NCBI GenBank assembly: GCA_033239005.1
Contig: BSQZ01000018.1
Span: forward strand, 6,167,536 to 6,231,535
Length of the DNA stretch: 64,000 nucleotides
Direction of reading: 5' to 3'
Source of the DNA: Lamellibrachia satsuma
Lineage: Eukaryota; Annelida; Polychaeta; Sabellida; Siboglinidae
This document shows, in pieces, positions 1 to 11,400 of this stretch. The notes under the pieces are model-generated. The model was not told the DNA's origin. It saw nothing but the letters and a program-made list of their open reading frames with translations, and searched no databases. Both the position numbers and the translations under genes were made by a program. The number at the start of each line of letters is the position of its first letter. Position 1 is the first letter of the stretch.

Positions 1-56
1 CGGCAGCCAAGTTATTTATTCAGCAGGATGTAAATTTTTAAATGTCTTCCGCTCAC

Positions 57-2305
57 CGACTTTCTTCTCTTGCAGCGCCCCCTGCTGTGCAAGCTTGACA
101 GCATGGATACAAGCGAAGGACACATCGTAACCGAGCATGTGGCAGTAGACAATTCGCGTGAGACTCTCCTGCTTCTGAACCTGATGTGAAATGATGCAAC
201 CCATCTATAAACCTATTCCTATAACTGACTAATTTATCAGTCAGTAAGCATGTTCTTTCGCGGACATCCTCAAACAATTTTATAAAAATGTACAAATATT
301 TATGCTTCACATGTCACATGCACAGCTATCATCAGCAGTGAGTTTTAAAAGGTAAGATAGACATTTGCGAGCTATTTAAGATTAGTGAGGCTGGAGGAGT
401 GCTAAGTAAATCTGAATGAGCATGCTATCATCAAGCGACATTGTTTAAGTGTGACCCTCAGTTTAATCATGAGTTCAAGCAGAAGCAACGTTTTTAAGTA
501 AACTGGAAAACAAAAAACTCCTTGGATGGATTGACGTTATGGTGTATTGGTATTGAAAATGGTGTTTACTTCTCAAGAAACGTTTGGTATTCTTTCTGAA
601 AAATTATGTATATATTTCAATTTGAGAAACTTATTATTTTGCCAAGTTACCTACAACTTATCAAAGTTGTACACACAGCAATGAACACACAACTGGGATG
701 TCAACCCCTTCACTCACCGCGGTCAAGCTGGCTTTGGACAGTCTCTGTCTCTGCTGTGACAGCTCCTTGGCGACCAACTGTTCTTCTTCCTGTCACAACA
801 TATTTATCAACATAGTGACTGGCACTACTATAATGCTTGACATGTTACTCTGAGTCATAATCACAGAGACAGATAGATCTGGATAATTACTCAGCAAAGT
901 CCTACTAGGATATTGCCTTGTGGGTTTATTTCAGAGTGTCCTTCCCTAGAGCTAGCGAGTCCGCATGCAGATTTTTTTATTTCCCTGCATGGGATCTTTA
1001 ACTTCCCCTGGCATAAACAGGCAGACTGGACCAACAGTTTTTAGTGACTAAAAACTGTTGGTCCCATCTAAGTGCCTCTTCAGAAAGGCACAGGCAAAGT
1101 GGGGTGAAAAAAATTGCCCAGGTTTAAAAATGGCAGCTCATGGATTTTAACCTGATACCTTGACTGATAATGATGCTTTACCATGCATCCACTGCATGTT
1201 ATATAGGGGCCATTCCACGGTCACTTGCATTAACATTTTTACCATAATTGTTTCTTTTAAGCTGCTGTAGTTTTAATAATTATACATTGTAAATGTATAA
1301 TTGATCCATGAACTAGTAGTATATTGTATATTGGCTGTCATAAAATATATACACTTGATAATATAAGTGATATTAAAATTTTTTAGTATGTCCACTTTGT
1401 CGTGGAAATTTAACATTACAAATAGAAATAACAGAATGAAGAGAAATTTCATCTTTCCTTAAATTATGTTCTTCTGTATGATTATTGATACGTCAGATAT
1501 GTTTCAAATTTGGTAGTAGGTGCTCATGTAAACTGTAAAAAAAAGGTCAGATTCTCTGACAGGTTGAGCATGCATGGTACTGGTAGGTGGAAAGTTGGTG
1601 TGCATGGTACTGGTAGGGAGATACTTGGTGTGCATGGTACTGGTAGGGGGATACTTGGTGTGCATGGTACTGGTAGGGGGATACTTGGTGTGCATGGTAC
1701 TGGTAGGGGTATACTTGGTGTGCCTAGATTTTGAATATTGAAACAGACTAAGATCAACACTGAAAATGTGTTCAAAATTAACAAGGTACAAAATTCTCAA
1801 GGTTCGCAATGACCAGGGCACAACATTACCAGGACATGAATTGACGGCATGAAACCCTAAAAATAGTGGGAGGTTTGATCCCAATTTATAAAATAGGTGG
1901 GAGATAGAGAGACCCATGTCACACACCCCTCGTAAGTGGGAGGTTGGCACCCAAAACAGGTGGGAGATGGGCGGTTGAGATTTCTGCCACACCCCCTCAA
2001 AAGTCTAAAATGACTGGAAATTATGGATGGACGGAGAGCTCAAAGCTCCTATTATCGCCCATAATAACCCCATACTTCATGCTTGTCACGCATTAATGTG
2101 TTATTAAATTGATATAGCATATGAAGCATCAATAAAAGCGATTATATTCTGGTATTCTCACATGCTTTGACTTGATATTTGCAATGCTCTGAACAAAATT
2201 ACGGAAGGATCTAGTCCGTGCAGCAGGCGATTCCCAGTCGGACACAAGTCCGCCAGTAATCAGACTCGGAATCGAGCCGAGTGTCTTCTCCACAAAGTCA
2301 GACAT
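57..2305 (-). CDS. AP4E1: AP-4 complex subunit epsilon (AP4E1), exons 1-3, partial
   Basis: Large epsilon subunit of the AP-4 adaptor coat, which sorts cargo at the trans-Golgi network. Three exons read on the minus strand: exon 1 at 2305-2162 (48 codons), exon 2 at 789-718 (24 codons) and exon 3 at 180-57 (41 codons plus 1 nt). All have GT..AG borders and joined phases 0, 0 and 1. Exon 1 begins MSDFVEKTLGSIPSLI and ends SIANIKSKH, exon 2 begins EEEQLVAKEL, and exon 3 holds YCHMLGYDVSFACIHAVKLA followed by QQGALQEKKVG. This is the order of the human AP4E1 N-terminus (MSDIVEKTL, SKHEEEKL, YCEMLGYDASFGYIHAIKLA). The start ATG at 2305 agrees with the family start. The remaining exons lie beyond the left edge. 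The long first intron (790-2161) holds a SINE and a 30-bp minisatellite. Confidence 0.88.
880..1200 (-). mobile_element. tRNA-derived SINE, decayed copy
   Basis: Read on the minus strand, 1080-1140 carries a conserved body segment (GCAATTTTTTTCACCCCACT then TTTGCC), followed by an inverted motif around ACTGTTGGTCC. The same body is seen in the SINEs at 11.8, 36.5 and 48.1 kb. The head near 1140-1195 is too diverged to show clean A and B boxes. It lies in AP4E1 intron 1. Boundaries are approximate. Confidence 0.5.
1565..1727 (+). repeat. 30-bp minisatellite, about 5 copies
   Basis: About five head-to-tail copies of a 30-bp unit containing GCATGGTACTGGTAGGGG and ATACTTGGTGT. They are nearly identical apart from the first copy and the last base changes. 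It lies in AP4E1 intron 1. The open frames across it on both strands follow from the 30-bp period and are not taken as genes. Confidence 0.9.
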
Positions 2306-2589
2306 TGCGTCTCAACAGTTTACGAAGGCATTTCATTGCAGGTCGTCCAGCAGTCCAGTTTCTTCCATGTGTTCTTGCTATTCCGTACGTTTGTTTGGTT
2401 TGTTCGTTTTCCTCCTGCGTTTACGATGCTTTAGCAGCGGCTGTTGGCATAGAAAGCCCTTGACGTCCACTAGACGATCATTAGGTGGCGCCACAGTTAA
2501 ACCACTGTACCTCCGTTGATTTAGCCTCCCGATGAGTCGGTTAATTATTTTTTTTCTAGCTTAATGATGAAACGGGCCCCAGTTACTTA

Positions 2590-2685
2590 CAAATATATAT
2601 ATATATGTATGTATGCATGTATGTATGTATGTATGTATGTATGTATGTACACGCACACGCACACGCACACGCACACACAGATATA
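2590..2685 (+). repeat. Microsatellite: TA, GTAT and CACACG tracts
   Basis: A compound simple repeat of (TA)n, then (TGTATG)/(GTAT)n, then (CACACG)n, directly upstream of the AP4E1 start. No coding content. Confidence 0.95.
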
Positions 2686-3176
2686 TTATGTAGCATTTAA
2701 GATAAATGGTTGATATAAAAAAGGCAAACACCATTAGAATAACCTACAAGGAATAGTATATGCACAATACAAACAAGACAGCACTGATAGCTTTGTAGAA
2801 ACTGTCAAGAGAATTAAGTGGAATAAGAAAACAAAAACAATGACTAAGAGGACCGTGTTATGTACTTGTGAAAGACTTGAACACGTCTCTAATATTGTTA
2901 ATTTGGGGATAAATCTACTCAATGATAGAGGTTATTGTGCAAGAAAACCAAAAGGATACATAATGAAAACAACATTATCATTATACACTTCAAGATACAT
3001 GAACATTTAAACTACACAAAATGATATGTTATAAGGTTTCTGTCTTTAACACATCCCACCTGGAAATCCCACCTCCCACCTATATTTAGACCAACCTCCC
3101 ACCATTTTGTAGGACCAACCTCCCATCTGCCTCAATACATTTCCAGTATTCCATCCTTGAAACTAATTCCATGTAT

Positions 3177-3372
3177 TATGGGTATGTTTTCTGTGCACAA
3201 CACACGTTAACGTGTTATGGGTATGTTTTCTGTGTACAACACACGTTAACGTGTTATGGATATGTTTTCTGTGTACAACACACGTTAACATGTTATGGAC
3301 ATGTTTTCTGTGTACAACACACGTTAACGCGTTATGGATGTTTTCTGTGTACAACACATGTTAACGCACACA
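3177..3372 (+). repeat. About 41-bp minisatellite, 5 copies
   Basis: Five tandem copies containing TATGTTTTCTGTGTACAACA followed by CACGTTAACG. Copies differ by one or two bases and the last one is shortened. It abuts a block of CCTCCCACC motifs at 3055-3130. Confidence 0.9.
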
Positions 3373-3466
3373 ACACATTTAGGATATATCAGGTAGGGTA
3401 TAATCTATATCATGCCATCACGTTGTGAATAAACAAAAGCAATTTCTACAGGGATACACATTAAAG

Positions 3467-4205
3467 ACTGTATAATTCTGTAATCGTGCCACACTTCAAC
3501 TATAGCATTTTATCATGGGGTTTTGATACAAATAGGCTCTCCAAACTACAGATAAGGGCAATCAGAAAAATTTTCTGTAGTAAATACAACTCACTCATGG
3601 AACCTATAATGAAATCTCTACTACTACTAAAAATTTACGACATGCGTCAATAGTTGAGATTTTTTAAAGAAATTTATGCATAAACATGTTCCTAAATTTT
3701 GTCAATCACTATTTTTGCAAAATGTTGCTTATCATGATATTCCCACAAGGCAATGTCATCAAATCGCTATCCCATACAGTCATACTTCGAGAGCCAGAAA
3801 ATGTATTACCGGTAGATACCACTTTCCAGCTTTACTTAGAAAAATGCCACCATACATTGTGGATAAAATTTATACGCATAGTCTTTACGGTTTTTCTACA
3901 TACACCAAACAATACCTACGAACACTTTACAAAAATTCCTGCACAGATGCTAACTGCTACATATGTACTTAGGCTACAAATGATCACCATGTCCTGTCTT
4001 CTGATAAACTGTAACAATAAACGTTGACGATGATGTAAAACATGTAGGCAATGTATGCACACGGAAAACAACCAGTGTAGGTGGCTCTCACGCTAGCGGC
4101 ATATTCTTTAAGCCTTAGTGAGAGTCCTCTGGCTGTTTTTTTATGTTCAACAAAAAAAATTTATGTATTCATTTCTGTCGAATAAAGAAATTCCAGTTCC
4201 AGGGT
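3467..4205 (+). mobile_element. LINE 3' remnant (jockey/CR1-like RT C-terminus)
   Basis: Conceptual translation from about 3470 gives IVPHFNYSILSWGFD, then LSKLQIRAIRKIFCSKYNS and LLLLKIYDMR. This is the typical C-terminal region after the reverse transcriptase domain of non-LTR elements of the jockey/CR1 group. Stops and frameshifts follow, and the end is AAATAAAG-like near 4180-4205. The copy is 5'-truncated and dead. It is a different family from the CR1-like copies at 14, 21, 46 and 55 kb. Confidence 0.7.
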
Positions 4206-5157
4206 ATCAATTCAAAATTATTGGGTAATTAAGGGTTTGTATTTTGACATTTCAAAACATGCTCTTACGATAATGGGTAGACACTGAGAGGTCCCATTGA
4301 TCTGTGAATCAAATATTATGTTAGTGAATTAATCTATATCATGCCATCACGTTACGTAAATTAACTACTGCACTGTGATATATAAGCATATGACTGGGGC
4401 ATAACTACACACACCTATGCGGATATGCCCCAGATGACTAGCTGAGAAAGATTGTAAATGTTCCCGTACATGCGGTCAATGGAGGTCAAGTTTTTTTGCG
4501 CAATGACAACACTAATGACACACATTAAAAAAATGCATAAACACACCACTATTCATACATTACTGAGAGTGTGACTTACATATCATTATATATTTTTTAT
4601 TAAGTATAAAATTACATGAGATTATGCAAAAACAACATTTTAGTTTACAATGTCTTACTGACACAAAGGATTTCAATTCACGGGTTCAAATGTTCAATGT
4701 ATGAACTAGATGTTACCGTAGAAGTTTTCAATAACGAGGTGCGCGGACATCCCCACCTTACCCTATTTAGATTTCTGTGACAACCACATCCTACTTAAGA
4801 ATGACCAATTAAATTTTCTTATCGTTGCACTAACATAAATGAAATTATGGTAGTATACCGAAATGGAAAAATAATAAATTCTTACTGAACACTTATTTTT
4901 TAAAACAGCTAAATGCAAATATACATCAACATGCAAATTTAACGTATTAATATTTCATAAGACAAATGTAAACTTTTAAAGTTCACAAATTCATCATGTA
5001 CTATTAAGTAATACAGTATTTCAGGTTTCCTACTGACATGTTTACAGCATACATTATGATAGTTAAGTTTGATAACAAATGATTATAATTATATTAAATT
5101 ACCCTAACCAGAATTATCTCCATGATTTCATGTCTTATATTCATTTTACAAAATAAT

Positions 5158-5163
5158 TTTATT
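5158..5163 (-). promoter_or_regulatory. Candidate polyadenylation signal of LACTB
   Basis: AATAAA on the minus strand about 305 nt downstream of the LACTB stop codon. It was picked only by motif and position. Confidence 0.4.
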
Positions 5164-5467
5164 AATTCACGCTGGCAAATGTAAGTTCTAATACAACGTG
5201 GTATCGAGTCCTTTGGGCCACTCAAAATGGTTTACACCACCTGGCATTTCTGTTCATTCCAACATCAACTCAACTTCTCTGGAAGCATTCAGCCACGCTA
5301 TAAATACTACTGGAACACAATTCAGTGACCTGAGGCAACATCGTGTGAAGAAAACTGCCCAAGCTTCAAAATGGCAACAAGAGAATTTGAACACAGATGT
5401 TTTTGAGAGTCCGACATTCTAAACACGAGCTACTGCACAGCACGTCCTGATGATTTGATGTCTGATA

Positions 5468-8400
5468 TCAAAGTTCTGCTGCATCAAACAACTCAGCAAT
5501 TTGTAGCCCAATTCTGTTTAACCCCACTCCTTGCAAGTTTGTGATTAGTGCCACAACCACCCCGTGTGGAGGGATATCCATGTCCACATCATGTCTGGGC
5601 AGAACAACAAGGGCGCTAGATGCTCCAACAGCGCCACCTGTGTGAGATGCATAGAACTGTCTATGTTTGCAACACCCTCGGGAGAGACTGTCAAGTACAA
5701 CGCCCCAACCAAGGCCCATTGCCCCGTCTTTGTCCCAAGAACATACTGTGTTCTTGACTGGCGTCCACATCATCTCCACGGTGCCAGACTTTAAGTAGCC
5801 CGAAGGACAGTCACGCATGGTGTCACGGTATTGATAGCTGTACAACATCACGTTGCCGAATGTGACAAGGTCGAGGACAGTTGACAGGAGTCCACCCCCA
5901 GCCCACTTGTAGGACACATCCACGTACGGCACATTGAGCAGTCGACTCCGGCTGTCTCGCGTGTAATACCTGCAGTGCAAACATATGTATCAAGGAGTTT
6001 CGTAAATAAAAACAAATCCCAACAAACCAGAACAAATTGGATATGATTGACCCCACCCATAAAAAATGGAGGCACTGCAAATGCATTGCCAAAATTTAAC
6101 ACAAAAACTCTCTCTCATATATATACACTGTTCCAATTTTGTTCGACCCTTGACCTACCCGCGCCTGATCCGGATAACATTTGTTCACAGGTATTGGAAA
6201 TTGTCACTAGCAGTTGTTCATTGAAACATATTTGTTTGGTCGATGTTAGGATAGGTTTAAACTAATTAAAAAACACCCTTTTATAACAAAATGAAGAGAC
6301 TTTGTCACAAAAGACATGGTTTGGGGGCTATGCACCTAAAAGATAATATAAACTAACCATGTTTACACAGAACATATTCCAAAAGTGGGAGATTCCGGTC
6401 ATGTCTGCAGTTGACTGAGGGCTGACATCTTAACCAGCACGACCGATAAGCACATGTGCAGTTCTATGAAATCGGATAACCTGACTACCACATATTAAGA
6501 TGCACACAACCAACGCAGTCTCAATCAAACGGGACGTTATGTCAGAAAGGGGACTAGTTTAGTAAACAAAGAACAAAGTATATTACAAGCAAACAGCATG
6601 GCCATTTCCTTTTGGCAAGTATAGAAGTAGGTATTTACAAATATATTTTCATTTGGCGAGCAAACATTGCCAGGCATTCGTGACATAGGGTTATCTAACA
6701 GTATAGTATAGCCCATGAAATGAAGATGCTGTGTTCAACAAGACTTTCCTAGTAAACCACTGGCGTGATATTCTTAATTGTAGTAACACTTATAGGTGCA
6801 CTGGCCCAAAACCATTACTTGTTTCCCCTTTAAAATATCAATTCGAACTACCTATATAAAAACTTCAAACTGTGATTGCCTGATTAGTCCTCTGTCCACC
6901 TACCTGGCTCTGTTGTAGATGATCGGGTCGTTTTCATCGAGGTAACTTGACTTCAGTCCAAGATCTTGAAAGAGCTGCCTGATGAGTGTGGTGAAGGGTT
7001 GACCGGCAGCTGCCTCTACAATGGCACTGACCAGTGTCCATCCATGGGTCGTGTAGAGGAACTGGCTACCTGTATACAATGACCACAGTTCTATGTGTGC
7101 CATTGACTACCGCCTTTCTTTCTGATCAACCTCAACACCCTTGGCAACAAATAAATTTTTCACAGCAACAAACTAGTACTTATCTTAGGCGTATAACTGC
7201 ATTAGCTTGGTAATGTGTAGGACATCACAGCTTTTTGTTGCCATTTTTACTAGTTTTACTGACCAACCTTTAAAAACCCAACCTTGTTTAACTTAATCTG
7301 ACTGGTGTGTTGGCAAAATAAACCGTTGAAAAATATGTTCACTTTTAAATAAGAGAATACTATTACCATTATTCTTTGGTAGCATTTGTTTCATGTCTGT
7401 AGCATTTCCCCTCATTTTTATGAGAAAAAAATTGTAAAACGCATTTTTACCGACAGTCCTAAACCAGCTAAAACCCCAACCCTGCCCCCAGCAGACAGTA
7501 AACCCCCAGTACCTGGCTCACTGCAGAGAGCATCATCCTTGAAGAGAGACAGGGAGGTTGTGACACTGTCAAAATGATTCTTGATTAAATATTCTTTCAG
7601 CTGAAACTCATCCTCCATCTCCTTGTCATTCTTTCCTGTCTTCTTGCGCTCTTTTCTGTTTGAGTTCTCTTTATTCTTCCCTTCTTTTGTCTCTCCATCA
7701 ATTGTCTTCTTCTGCAAAGAATGCAAGATTGCAAATATGGCTTCAAGTTACGTTAAAAAAGAATAGTGTTTAACCATTAAGCATAATTACCTCTCAAGAA
7801 ACTTAGTGTTCGCTCTGTATATTTCAACTGCATCCCGCAGTCTTCTTCAGCAGACTGAAGTTATGGATGTGTCACATGACCAATGTGACACAAGCTGGAG
7901 TAGGACTGGTGGGTGCTCCTGGCCAACGTCTCGGTTCTGCGTAGGTTTCTCTCTGTGGATGTTAATCGCCTCCTTTATTTTCCTCCTGTGCCAGTTCTTC
8001 TCGTGGTCTAGAATTTTAAACTTGAAAATCCTTGCTACTTGTTCTGATAGTTTACTAATGTAGGGCAGACCTATGGCATGTTGTCTTCTGCTGGTTTCTG
8101 TGGTGGTGTTCTCCTTCCTTCTTATTGGTTGCGTGGTGTTAAACATCCAAGTTTTGTAACCGTTTGCTTTTAGCACTTTCTTGATGTGGTCCACCTCTAT
8201 GTTCTTGTCCTCCTCTTCTGTTACAAGGTTTTCTGCCCTTTGGAGGAGTGTCCTGACCACTGATCGTTTGTGTTCTAAGTGGTGATTACAATCCCAGTTC
8301 AAATGTTGGTCAGTGTGGGTTGCTTTCTGATATATCTTGACCTTGGTTGATCCATCATCTTTCAGGCATATACATGTGTCTAGAAAGGCTAACGTATTGT

Positions 8401-11400
8401 CCTGTTCTGGTTCTACCGTGAACTTAATGTTCTCGTCCATTGAGTTCAGATGGTGTGTGAAATGTCCTACTTCGCTCTCTTGTAACACTGTGAATGTGTC
8501 ATCTACATACCTCAACCAGATGTCTGGAGGATGAGGTGCTTCTCTGACTGATCTTTCTTTAAAATGTTCCATGTATAGGTTTGCTACTATCGGAGACACC
8601 GGTGAACCCGTGGCTGCTCCCTTCTTCTGTTTGTAGAACACTCCATCGTAAATGAAATATACAGAGCGACCACTAAGTTTCTTGAGAGGTAATTATGCTT
8701 AATATCAATAACCAAGAAACCAGATCATCTATCCATTCAAGGAGTGTTTAACCAGTTAAAGTAAACAAATTCTTGAAAGCTTTGATTTATTATTTAAAAA
8801 CTAATAATTGTCAATGACATTTATATTACTTGAATATATTGAGTCGATAAGGTTTTAATTTATAATAAGAGAAGACGCTTTTAAATTCATCCACTTTGCT
8901 GACTCACTTTGTCAGTGTCGTTGTTTGTGCTGCTCTTGTCACAGCTCTTGTTATAGTGTCGCACTCCACTAACATGTGACAGTAACTGGCGCGTTGTAAT
9001 AGTGACCTGAAAACAACAGATGCGCTGTAATAGTGATTTGGAGTAACTAGGGTGTTATGTTAGTGACATGTCAGTAACTGAAATGTTGCATTAGTGTCCC
9101 AGTGACCCAAATGTAATTAGCATTTTGTACTAGTGAAATACAATATGGTCTGGCCCCTTACATCACTGTCCAAAACATAAGGGGTGTGTAGTCAAATTTA
9201 CATGAAAACAACAGACATGTTGTATTAATGACATGGAGACAACACGTTATCTTGTAATAAAGACCTGTAAAAAAACATACATATTATACTTGTGACCTTA
9301 TGTAACTGGAATGTTGCATTAGTGTCCCAGGTGTACCTAGAATCTTGTATTAGTGAAATGCAATCTAACCCCTTACAAAACTGGCCAAAGACAAAGGAGG
9401 AATATTGAAAGTGAAAAATTTAATAAAAAATTATTTTTTTAGCATGGTATATAAAACTTATATTGACATTTCAATAACTGTACTTGCAAGCTATTTTATT
9501 AAATCTGTATTTTATTATTATCATTATTATTATGACACTTTTGCATGGAAACATATGTTGTTGGCAAGTCACAAACTAACAAGTCAAGTATCAAGTCAAT
9601 GACATCCAAGTCAAGTATCAAGCCAATGACATCCAAGTCAAGTATCAAGCCAATGACATCCAAGTCAAGTATCAAGTCAATGACATCCAAGTCAAGTATC
9701 AAGCCAATGACATCCAAGTCAAGTCTTGAGTCATTTCTTTGAATTCCAAGTCAAGTTAAATAAAATTTCTACAGGTGGTCCTAATATAAGCCCTGCAGTG
9801 TTTCCCACGGATCACCTGAGTTGCATTTAAATATAATAATTAAATGAATAATTCTTTGTATGATTTCAACTGAATAGGCGTAACAACTTATGACGCTGGC
9901 TGTGGCACTCACTGGTTTGCCATTGAACGTCTTCTGGGGCCAGGCCGGTACGTAGCTCTCAACCGACTTGTCAATGTCCAATTTTCCTTCCTCCATAAGT
10001 CGAGCTACAATCGTCATCGTCTGCACCTTGCTGATGCTGGCAATGCGCATGACAGTGTCTGGATGACACTTGACGCGATTCTCTACGTCCGCAAACCCAA
10101 ATCCTACACGGGACCAACTTTATTAGCTCACCTCATTTTAGAAACATTTCGTGAAACATTAAACCTGTCTTGTATCCACTGTGATATGCTAACTCTAATG
10201 TTCACTGTGACATGCTAGCTCTAGTATCCAATGTGACATGCTAGCTCTAGTATCCACTGTGACATGCTAGTTCTAGTATCCACTACGACATGCTAGCTCT
10301 AGTATCCACTACGACATGCTAGCTCTAGTATCCACTGTGACATGCTAGCTCTAGTATCCACTGTGACATGCTAGCTCTAGTATCCACTGTGACATGCTAG
10401 CTCTAGTATTCACTGTGACATGCTAGTTCTAGTATCCACTACGACATGCTAGCTCTAGTATCCACTGTGACATGCTAGCTCTAGTATCCACTATGACATG
10501 CTAGCTCTAGTATCCACTGTGACATGCTAGCTCTAGTATCCACTGTGACATGCTAGCTCTAGTATCCACTGTGACATGCTAGCTCTAATATCCACTACGA
10601 CATGCTAGCTCTAGTATCCACTACGACATGCTAGCTCTAGTATCAACTGTGACATGCTAGCTCTAGTATCCACTACGGCATGCTAGCTCTAGTATCCACT
10701 ACGACATGCTAGTTCTAGTATCCACTGTGACATGCTAGCTCTAGTATCCACTACGACATGCTAGCTCTAGTATCCACTGTGACATGCTAGCTCTAGTATC
10801 CACTGTGACATGCTAGCTCTAGTATCCACTGTGACATGCTAGCTCTAGTATCCACTGTGACATGCTAGCTCTAGTATCCACTAGGACATGCTAGCTCTAG
10901 TATTCACTGTGACATGCTAGTTCTAGTATCCACTACGACATGCTAGCTCTAGTATCCACTGTGACATGCTAGCTCTAGTATCCACTGCGACATGCTAAGT
11001 CTAGTATCCACTGTGACATGCTAGCTCTAGTATCCACTACGACATGCTAGCTCTAGTATCCACTGTGACGTGCTAGCTCTAGTATCCACTACGACATGCT
11101 AGCTCTAGTATCCACTGTGACATGCTAGCTCTAGTGTCCACAACGACATGCTAGCTCTATAATCCACTATGTGGATTATAGAGCTTGTTAATCCATACAA
11201 ATTCATTGGGGACCAATGTGCCCATATTAATTCAACTTAGTTTTTATGAAATCATCTGGCGTAGCAATGGTTATGCCTGGAATGACATGGGAAGCTAGCC
11301 ACCGTATCGGCTCAGGGCAGGTTTTGTCAGTCCGTCGACAAAGACTGAATGAGTCTGTCAAAATATTCAGAATATAAAAAGTTTCTTGAGAGGTAATAAT

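Larger units (their letters stand above)
2306..5467. other. Intergenic region between AP4E1 (5' side) and LACTB (3' end)
   Basis: No host exon was recognised here. It holds the 5' flank of AP4E1, microsatellites, a 41-bp minisatellite, a LINE 3' remnant at 3.47-4.2 kb, AT-rich unannotated DNA at 4.2-5.2 kb, and a short decayed SINE trace near 5335-5425 (motif CTGCCCAAGCTTCAAAATGG). Confidence 0.7.

Noticed and set aside
1504..1992. Open frames of 74-162 codons on both strands
   Set aside because: They run through the 30-bp minisatellite in AP4E1 intron 1 and have no family signature.
3163..3428. Open frames with CVQHTLTCYGYVF-type repeats
   Set aside because: Produced by the 41-bp minisatellite.
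8908..9006. Apparent loss of LACTB exon 4
   Set aside because: At first no exon seemed to link exon 3 and exon 5. A 99-bp exon in phase 0 with GT..AG borders was then found at 9006-8908, so the gene is complete.
10172..11170. CRISPR-like array
   Set aside because: Units are directly adjacent with no unique spacers and lie in an animal gene intron; it is a minisatellite.
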